Shown: positions 59,158 to 64,000 of the stretch, piece after piece
How positions within the stretch are numbered: the stretch's first letter is position 1
Layout of the letters: every line of letters starts with the position of its first letter
From: JALYNX01 sp040902845
Lineage (GTDB): Bacteria; Actinomycetota; Acidimicrobiia; Spongiisociales; ZC4RG35
Direction of reading: 5' to 3'
Assembly (NCBI GenBank): GCA_040902845.1
Contig: JBBDWM010000024.1
Coordinates: forward strand, 43,030-107,029
DNA length: 64,000 bases
Program-made: the position numbers and the translations under genes
The notes under the pieces: model-generated
Databases searched by the model: none
What the model saw: the letters and a program-made list of their open reading frames with translations, nothing else
What the model was told of the DNA's origin: nothing

Positions 59158-59761
59158 CAGAAATGCCGGACACATACGCGCCGATCAAGAAGACGAGGTG
59201 CAGGAGTTGGACGGCCCACACGATGCGAGATTTGCTGGCATCTACGACCGTCATCGGTCTGCCGTGTGGCTGTATTGCCGCCGTCGCGTAGGCGCGGACA
59301 AGGCCGATGATGTAATGGGCGAGGTATTCCTAACCGTATGGCGTCGTATCGATCAAGCCCCACCGGGGTCCGAGGCGCTTCCGTGGCTATACCGAATCTG
59401 CCGCTTGACGGTCGCGAACCATTGGCGAGGTGCGGCCCGCAGGTGGCGTTTGGAGGCGAAGATCAGCGCGATCAGAGTCACTCCACCCAGTCCAATCGCT
59501 GACCAGGTGGTCGTCCGCGAGGAAGCTAGAGCAGTTGTCCGCTTCTTGGACGACATGAGACCACCTGACGCCGAGATCCTCAGGCTGGCCGCATGGGAAG
59601 GACTCAACACAACCGAGATCGCAACGGTGCTCGACATCTCCCCCGATGCCGCCAAACAACGACTCAGTCGCGCCCGGAGGCGGCTTAGCGATTCGTACGA
59701 CGCCTACGAGAAGAAGCGTTTCATCAACAACCCCTCTGCTCAGGAAGGAGGTGTGTGGTGA
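59147..59761 (+). CDS. ECF-type RNA polymerase sigma factor (cassette 1)
   Basis: A 204-residue sigma-70-like protein. Region 2 (~25-95) has FAGIYDRHRSAVWLYCRRRV, DVMGEVFLTVWRR and LPWLYRICRLTVANHWR. Region 4 (~135-185) has LRLAAWEGLNTTEIATVLDI followed by SPDAAKQRLSRARRRL, an HTH for -35 recognition. It is the first gene after tRNA-Lys within cassette 1. A GTG start at 59147 is used; later in-frame starts would also leave region 2 intact. The end overlaps its partner gene by 4 bp. Confidence 0.85.
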   Translation: MSPDRNAGHIRADQEDEVQELDGPHDARFAGIYDRHRSAVWLYCRRRVGADKADDVMGEVFLTVWRRIDQAPPGSEALPWLYRICRLTVANHWRGAARRWRLEAKISAIRVTPPSPIADQVVVREEARAVVRFLDDMRPPDAEILRLAAWEGLNTTEIATVLDISPDAAKQRLSRARRRLSDSYDAYEKKRFINNPSAQEGGVW

Positions 59762-60633
59762 GCGACCAACGTCTCGTGATGGCACTGCTCGAAGAGGGAA
59801 ACCCGGCGATTGAGCTCGAGGATGATGCCTGGACGGAAATGAACGCTGCCACCTACCTCGCCACCATCGAACGAAGGAGCAGTGGGTTGACGCAACTTGA
59901 AACTAAGAAGAGCCAAGGGGGGAGCAAGCGACCTTCGACCACGCGTTGGCTCGTGGCAGCGATCGCCGTGATCGCCCTCGGAGTGGCCGGCATCGTTGTT
60001 AGGTCCGGAGGATCGGCGATTCCCCTAACGGGAGACGAGGGCGACCCACAGGCCGTGGAGGCTTTCAAGGCCGTGGAGGCCGCTTATAGCTTGTTCAACA
60101 CCGGCGACCCGGCGTGGATTGAGATACGACTGAGGGGATCGTTCTTCGATTCGCCGCAGACCGAGGACGAGATTGCAACACAACTAGCGCTGTTCCACGC
60201 CAGACAGGCTGCCAACGCGGACATCGAGGTCTCAGGATGCGTGTCCCGGGGTCACGGTGAGTGGCCCGACGTCGTCGACTCCGGCGTACCTGCCCCCGTC
60301 GGCCACCACTTCATTTGCGAAGCCACCACAAGTGACTCCTTGAAGGAGCCGGCCGGGATACGCCTGGCCGAGACTTACCTATGGGTCGTTGACGATGGGA
60401 CTGTTGTGGCTGTTCGCACCTTTGAAGACACCACGGAGCAGACCGATTTCGTCCAGGCCTTCCACGACTGGTTGGAAGAAACACATCCCGACGTCTTCGC
60501 CAACATGGTGTTTCTCGGCAGCGGGACATTCGACTTCTTCCCTGACGCGGAGAGTGTTCCGGCCGCCCTCGAATACCTGGACGAGTTCCTGGCCCAGTCA
60601 GACATCTATCCGCTTACAACGAGCGGCTCCTGA
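59758..60633 (+). CDS. Single-pass membrane protein coupled to the ECF sigma gene (possible anti-sigma factor)
   Basis: A 291-residue protein: a cytosolic N-terminus (~1-62), one membrane helix (WLVAAIAVIALGVAGIVV, ~64-81) and an extracytoplasmic domain of ~210 residues. That domain, with two cysteines (GCVSRGHGEW and HFICEATT), is unfamiliar. The GTG start overlaps the sigma stop (GTGA) and follows AAGGAGG by 6 nt. Topology and coupling fit an anti-sigma factor, but no zinc-binding HxxxCxxC motif is seen in the N-terminus. Confidence 0.7.
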   Translation: MSDQRLVMALLEEGNPAIELEDDAWTEMNAATYLATIERRSSGLTQLETKKSQGGSKRPSTTRWLVAAIAVIALGVAGIVVRSGGSAIPLTGDEGDPQAVEAFKAVEAAYSLFNTGDPAWIEIRLRGSFFDSPQTEDEIATQLALFHARQAANADIEVSGCVSRGHGEWPDVVDSGVPAPVGHHFICEATTSDSLKEPAGIRLAETYLWVVDDGTVVAVRTFEDTTEQTDFVQAFHDWLEETHPDVFANMVFLGSGTFDFFPDAESVPAALEYLDEFLAQSDIYPLTTSGS

Positions 60634-60750
60634 AGAGCACGAGCAACCAGGAGGAGGAGTGCCGTCATCTTCCCCCTGAATTTCGGTTGGCGTCTACCGG
60701 CTGGCTCGTAGAGGGCAGCGAGTCATCGCGCACAGCGACCGGCCGGGCTC

Positions 60751-60932
60751 TGCAAACCGAAATGCAAACGCACGGGACGCAACAGCACGACACGTGAGGA
60801 CACGGCTTGTGGGGATGTAGGCCCGAAAAGCCCTACAACACCTCACAGAACGCGATGCGATGACGCAGGACGCAACAACGTCCGTCACACTTTTAACCCG
60901 TTGGTTGTGGGTTCGAGTCCCACGGGACCCAC
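60751..60932 (+). repeat. 182-bp cassette-end repeat, copy A
   Basis: Copy A of a repeat that ends each cassette: 139 bp of conserved flank then the 43-bp tRNA-Lys core. Internal features are TGCAAAC direct repeats (60751-60757, 60763-60769), ACGCAAC direct repeats (60777-60783, 60870-60876) and a 6-bp stem TGTAGG/CCTACA at 60816-60837. By hand it matches copy C without gaps, with about 17 differences over the first 140 positions. The 117 bp between the preceding gene and this repeat hold no gene. Confidence 0.85.
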
Positions 60933-60944
60933 TGGTAAAAGGCC

Positions 60945-60979
60945 AGGTCAGAGTGCTTTTATGTGAAGCTCTCTGACCT
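60945..60979 (-). terminator. Hairpin at the 3' end of the YecM-like gene
   Basis: AGGTCAGAG (60945-60953) and CTCTGACCT (60971-60979) form a 9-bp perfect stem spanning the stop codon of the minus-strand gene. An AAAA run lies just beyond on that strand's 3' side reading as TTTT, so it is a reasonable terminator. Confidence 0.5.
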
Positions 60980-61573
60980 CGGCCACGGCAGCGGGTTCGG
61001 GCCGGTGGCGGTGACCAGCCTCTGCGGCACCCAGTCGTCGACGTGGCTGAAGCCCTCGAAGCGCCCTTCCTCGTCCTCAACGACGTCGAAGAAGGAGCGC
61101 CGGTAGAACTTCACGTGGGTGAAGTCCTCGAACAGCACGTAGACCGGCTCGACGTCGGGACTCTGGAACTGCTGCCCAGTCAGCGCGGCCCGATGAACTC
61201 GCGAGAACTCGTCGAACTCCTCACCGACGACGACGCCTAGGTGCTCGAGGCCCATCCGGTAAACGCGCTGGTGAACGGGCGGGATGAGCTCGATACGCGA
61301 AACCGGAGTCCCGTCGAGGACCTCGAGCGGCTCGCCGAGCACGATCAAGGAGATCGGACGCCCGTTCCAGACGTTCTCGCGGTTCGCACTCGCATGGCGC
61401 TCGAGAAGGGTCCGCTGGTGGACGTACAGGTCCCAATCGGCGACGCGGACGGCGAGGTGGCTGAGCGGATACGGCGCGATGTCGATGCCGTGGGCCGAAA
61501 GACGGTCGCGCTGCATAGCCGCGAAGGCTCGATAGTCCCCGATGATCTCGGCGATCGGATCAGACGTCACCAC
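60959..61573 (-). CDS. YecM-like protein of the VOC/glyoxalase superfamily (cassette 2)
   Basis: A 204-residue protein resembling E. coli YecM: DYRAFAAMQRDRLSAHGIDIAPYPLSHLAVRV, then RPISLIVLGEPLEV, VHQRVYRMGLEHLGVVVGEEF and FEDFTHVKFYRRSFFDVVE. Histidines and a Glu (SHLAVRV, EHLGVVV) could be metal ligands. Function in the family is unproven. The GTG at 61573 is preceded by GGAGGAGG. It is the first gene of cassette 2 and points towards the tRNA. Confidence 0.7.
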   Translation of the reverse strand: MVTSDPIAEIIGDYRAFAAMQRDRLSAHGIDIAPYPLSHLAVRVADWDLYVHQRTLLERHASANRENVWNGRPISLIVLGEPLEVLDGTPVSRIELIPPVHQRVYRMGLEHLGVVVGEEFDEFSRVHRAALTGQQFQSPDVEPVYVLFEDFTHVKFYRRSFFDVVEDEEGRFEGFSHVDDWVPQRLVTATGPNPLPWPRSESFT

Positions 61574-62012
61574 GTGGCACCTCCTCCACGAATCGTAACT
61601 AGAAGCAAGGCCCGAGAGGCAGTCCCAGGTCAGTCTCAGTCGAGGTAGTCAGCATCCCAGGCGCACCGCTCCTGAGGAACCGCTCGACCTCGGCATCCGA
61701 GCAGAGCCGCTCGTTCTCGTCAAGTGACTTTCCCGCACGCTCTCGGTGCCGCAATCTGTCGGTTCTAGGACTCGTACCATCTGGGTGTCAGCTGATGAGT
61801 TGAGGACCTACGAGGCAGGTCAAAACTTCGGTGTTACGAATTGGGCATCAGCGGTGTCTTTAGGGGGAACGACAGGGAGAACCTCGGTTGCCGAAGCGAT
61901 CTCGATCGACGAGCAGGAGAGGGAATAACGAAAACACAACAACCGCCGGCAACAAGACCAGCGACCCGATACAGGGGGGCCTGTCCGGGCGGTGGCGGCG
62001 TGCGTCGCTTTT
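61574..62012. other. 439-bp stretch without a supportable gene (cassette 2)
   Basis: Short open frames exist on both strands (for example a 60-codon one at 61746-61928 on plus), but none has a recognisable domain, a good ribosome-binding site or a promoter-like hexamer at the right distance. A minus-strand frame around 61620-61740 reads through without a start codon and may be the remnant of a gene tail. Confidence 0.5.
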
Positions 62013-62984
62013 TCAATCCAACTTCTCCATCCAGTCCCCGATGGCGACGGCTTGATCCGACCATTCCGACACCGGGGCTGGTGGGTTCCACTCGTGCTCG
62101 AAGAGAAGCATCATTCGAAGCAGGTGTTGGAAGGCGGCAGTCAGTGGCCGCGGCAGCCCCTGGATGTCGCCGTGCACACGAATGGTCCAGTTTGTCGGGT
62201 CGACGAGGCGGTTCATCGTCAACGGAGAGTTGTGGATCTCCCCTGAGAGATATCCGAACAACACCTCAAGCTCTCGTTCGAAACTCCGAGCAAATTCACT
62301 TCGCAAGGGCTCAGGCACCCTTTCCTGCTCGATGATGGCTCCTGCAGTCTCGATGATGATCTGCCTGAGTTCGTCATGAGACAGGCCGGCGTTCTCCATG
62401 TAGCCCTGACGCCAGGAGGGAGGTCGTCGAGAGCCGTACCTGCTTCGGCAGAAGACTTCGAGGACGTCTTCCAGCGGTCGGTCAGAGAATTCGATTGCCT
62501 TGGCCGAGTCGACTTTGGCCAATCGTCCAACTAGATCCTCTGCGAGCTCCTTCCGTCGAGCTTCCAGGTCCCTCCCCGGCCGAATAATCTCATCCGGACG
62601 CATCTGCAACGCACCGCGAGCCTGCTCCACCGTCGCCCAGTCTCTGTAGTAATCAAAAGCCCTCTTGTCGGCGGCCAAGACAAACGCGTCGGCCTGAAGA
62701 TCGATCAGCGTTCGAACGAGCATGTCTGCCTGTTCGACCCTTCCTACGCCGAGGACCGCATGAACCGCATCCACCGTTCCGATCGCCCTTGCAGCCAAGA
62801 TTGGGAGCACAGCCCTTCCACCTCCAGTTGAGAGGGCTTCTCTCGTAAGTTGGACAGCTTTCAGACGTTCCAATGAGAACTCAAGGGAAGCTGCGAGCAG
62901 ATCCAATCCCGATTGATAGGCCTCAACTTGCTCTCGGCTCTGTTCCCTCCAGTGGGGAATCTCTGAATGAGTGCGATCGATCAT
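62013..62984 (-). CDS. Helical protein, possibly DUF5677-like (cassette 2)
   Basis: A 323-residue, mostly helical soluble protein. The region AARAIGTVDAVHAVLGVGRV...ADMLVRTLIDLQADAFVLAAD followed by DYYRDWATVEQARG resembles the DUF5677 family, related in style to HEPN-type helical domains, but this is by eye. The start at 62984 is 27 bp from the inner edge of repeat copy B, so its promoter probably lies within or beside the repeat. A defence or stress role would suit a mobile cassette; there is no direct evidence. Confidence 0.6.
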   Translation of the reverse strand: MIDRTHSEIPHWREQSREQVEAYQSGLDLLAASLEFSLERLKAVQLTREALSTGGGRAVLPILAARAIGTVDAVHAVLGVGRVEQADMLVRTLIDLQADAFVLAADKRAFDYYRDWATVEQARGALQMRPDEIIRPGRDLEARRKELAEDLVGRLAKVDSAKAIEFSDRPLEDVLEVFCRSRYGSRRPPSWRQGYMENAGLSHDELRQIIIETAGAIIEQERVPEPLRSEFARSFERELEVLFGYLSGEIHNSPLTMNRLVDPTNWTIRVHGDIQGLPRPLTAAFQHLLRMMLLFEHEWNPPAPVSEWSDQAVAIGDWMEKLD

Positions 62985-63011
62985 GCGAGTCCTCGTGGGC
63001 CGAAGCCTCCA

Positions 63012-63192
63012 TGCAAACCGATTCGCAAACGCATTGCAGGGAACAGCCGGATACGAGGTGACCAACGATGGGGTCTAGTAGCCCCGAATGCCTGACAATG
63101 ACTCGCAGAACGCGACCCGAGGACACAGAACGCAACCACGCCCGTCACACTTTTAACCCGTTGGTTGTGGGTTCGAGTCCCACGGGACCCAC
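63012..63192 (+). repeat. 181-bp cassette-end repeat, copy B
   Basis: The most diverged copy. It keeps TGCAAAC (63012-63018) and a changed CGCAAAC (63024-63030), the second ACGCAAC (63130-63136), the CAGAACGCG block and the exact 43-bp core. The first ACGCAAC is lost. A GGGG/CCCC hairpin (63070-63085) occupies the place of the stem in copy A. It closes cassette 2. Confidence 0.8.
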
Positions 63193-63205
63193 CCCGCCGC
63201 GACCC

Positions 63206-63652
63206 TCAGTCGACTGCGGCTTTGACGAGGGCCATGACCTTCTTCTCGACTGCGGGGGTCCATTCGACGATGGCGAACACGACCGGCCACATCGGGCCGT
63301 CGTCGAGCATGGCCGCATCGTCGAATCCCAAGGTCGCGTAGCGGCCCTCGAACTTGGCCGCGCCCTTAAAGAAGCAGACGACCTTGCCGTCCGTGCTCGC
63401 GTAGGCGGGCATGCCGTACCAAGTCTTGGGCAGAAGGTCCGGCGCGTTCAGGGTCACGAGCGCGTGGATGCGTTCGGCAAGCGCCCGGTCGGCATTCGGC
63501 ATCTCAGCGATCGCGTCGAGCACGACCCGCTCGTTGTCGGCTTTCTTCTGGCCGCTGCGGCCCTGCGCCTTCAGCTCCTGGGCGCGGGCCTTCATGGCGG
63601 AACGCTCCGCCTCCGAAAAACCGTCCGAACCGGACTTCTTTGTAGTAGTCAT
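63206..63652 (-). CDS. DUF1801 (YdhG-like) family protein (cassette 3)
   Basis: A 148-residue protein. An N-terminal basic segment (~1-45, rich in Lys/Arg/Ala) precedes a DUF1801-type domain: LAERIHALVTLNAPDLLPKTWYG, MPAYASTDGKVVCFFKG and KFEGRYATLGFDDAAML. The family has a frataxin-like fold and uncertain function. The start at 63652 follows GGAGG with good spacing. It is the only gene of cassette 3 and reads from repeat C towards repeat B. Confidence 0.78.
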   Translation of the reverse strand: MTTTKKSGSDGFSEAERSAMKARAQELKAQGRSGQKKADNERVVLDAIAEMPNADRALAERIHALVTLNAPDLLPKTWYGMPAYASTDGKVVCFFKGAAKFEGRYATLGFDDAAMLDDGPMWPVVFAIVEWTPAVEKKVMALVKAAVD

Positions 63653-63806
63653 CTCTTTACCTCCTATACGAGTCCCACTGACACTACGGGCCATGCGGGG
63701 CGGGGGCTTCTCGAACCCTGCTCGATCGCGCCGCGGACAAGTGTGTCGACACGCAGCCGACGTGTGATCTTGTTCCTCGAACATCAGCGACCGGACCCGC
63801 CAGTCA

Positions 63807-63988
63807 TGCAAACCGAAATGCAAACGCAGTGGACGCAACGGCACGACACGGGAGGACATGACTTGTACCGATGCTGGCTCGAAAAGCCCGACAACACCTC
63901 ACAGAACGCGATGCGAGGACACAGCACGCAACAACGTCCATCACACTTTTAACCCGTTGGTTGTGGGTTCGAGTCCCACGGGACCCAC
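63807..63988 (+). repeat. 182-bp cassette-end repeat, copy C
   Basis: The same length and layout as copy A: TGCAAAC pairs (63807-63813, 63819-63825), ACGCAAC pairs (63833-63839, 63926-63932), a small GGCT/AGCC hairpin (63876-63888) and the exact core at 63946-63988. Another cassette would begin right after it, but only 12 bases remain in the window. Confidence 0.85.
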
Positions 63989-64000
63989 CTGAGCCGAGAC

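Larger units (their letters stand above)
58939..63988 (+). mobile_element. tRNA-Lys-anchored array of three gene cassettes bounded by 43-bp direct repeats
   Basis: Identical 43-bp cores occur at 58939-58981 (inside tRNA-Lys), 60890-60932, 63150-63192 and 63946-63988. They divide the region into cassettes of 1951, 2260 and 796 bp, each ending in a conserved ~140-bp flank plus core. A further cassette would start at 63989. No integrase or transposase is encoded. The arrangement fits repeated site-specific insertion at the tRNA 3' end by a recombinase acting in trans. Confidence 0.85.

Noticed and set aside
61746..61928. 60-codon plus-strand frame in cassette 2
   Set aside because: No ribosome-binding site, promoter hexamer or recognisable domain; overlaps another frame of similar quality.
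58939..63988. CRISPR array interpretation of the repeated 43-bp sequence
   Set aside because: Spacers would be 0.8-2.3 kb and contain genes; the repeat is a tRNA 3' end and there are no cas genes.
60890..63988. Additional tRNA-Lys genes at the downstream core copies
   Set aside because: Only the 3' half from the anticodon loop is present; the sequence 5' of each core cannot form the acceptor, D or anticodon stems.

Overview
The window is high-GC DNA densely packed with genes, and it reads as a chromosome segment of an actinobacterium, most likely of the Acidimicrobiia type. Supporting signs are a caa3-type cytochrome oxidase operon with a cytochrome c fused to subunit II, a regulator/HBHA-like gene pair arranged as in mycobacteria (Rv0474-Rv0475), clpS paired with a DUF2017 gene, an F420/FMN PPOX-class protein, a methylcrotonyl-type acyl-CoA carboxylase pair, and many ATGA/GTGA start-stop overlaps. 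More than two dozen genes have a TAnnnT hexamer 6-11 nt before the start codon, as expected for leaderless transcripts. The taxon is inferred from gene content; no rRNA gene is present to fix it.

Layout. 1-3.6 kb: a membrane protein, then a serine-pathway pair (class V aminotransferase and short SerA). 3.2-12.2 kb: one minus-strand terminal-oxidase cluster (cupredoxin-like lipoprotein, polytopic membrane protein, 56-residue membrane peptide, ctaB, thioredoxin-like lipoprotein, ctaC-D-E-F, CtaG-like assembly factor, small lipoprotein). 12.4-25 kb: housekeeping genes (hydrolase, Fe-S protein, greA, mgtE, M23 peptidase, aminotransferase IV, nadE, glnE, M20 amidohydrolase, VIT1-like transporter). 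25-38 kb: a 130-bp inverted-repeat element, XRE regulator and HBHA-like protein, MobA/XdhC maturation genes, an eRF1-like protein, clpS, an EtfD-like quinone-linked Fe-S oxidoreductase, proline dehydrogenase and proC, udk, and an HhH-GPD protein. 38-47 kb: acyl-CoA metabolism (thiolase, CoA-transferase, SDR genes, MaoC hydratase, ferredoxin, both acyl-CoA carboxylase subunits). 47-58.4 kb: a Clp-N/HTH regulator with twin operators, a glycine acetyltransferase-like enzyme, a beta-hydroxyacid dehydrogenase, bcp, a flippase-like protein, plsY, a histidine kinase, P5C dehydrogenase, a HisA-VOC fusion, and an endonuclease IV-LigD polymerase fusion.

The most unusual region is 58.9-64.0 kb. An intact tRNA-Lys(UUU) is followed by three exact copies of its last 43 nt (anticodon loop to 3' end plus one base). 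Each copy is the right end of a conserved 181-182 bp repeat, and the repeats close three successive gene cassettes of about 2.0, 2.3 and 0.8 kb; a fourth would begin at the window edge. The cassettes carry an ECF sigma factor with a membrane partner, a YecM-like protein plus a DUF5677-like protein, and a DUF1801-like protein. No recombinase is encoded in the window. The structure looks like a tRNA-anchored, integron-like cassette array or serial insertion of satellite elements.

In function, the oxidase cluster, EtfD-like oxidoreductase, ferredoxin, thiolase, carboxylase, ProDH and P5C dehydrogenase fit an aerobic heterotroph that oxidises acyl-CoAs and amino acids and feeds electrons to a caa3 oxidase. 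All coordinates and alignments were worked out by eye.
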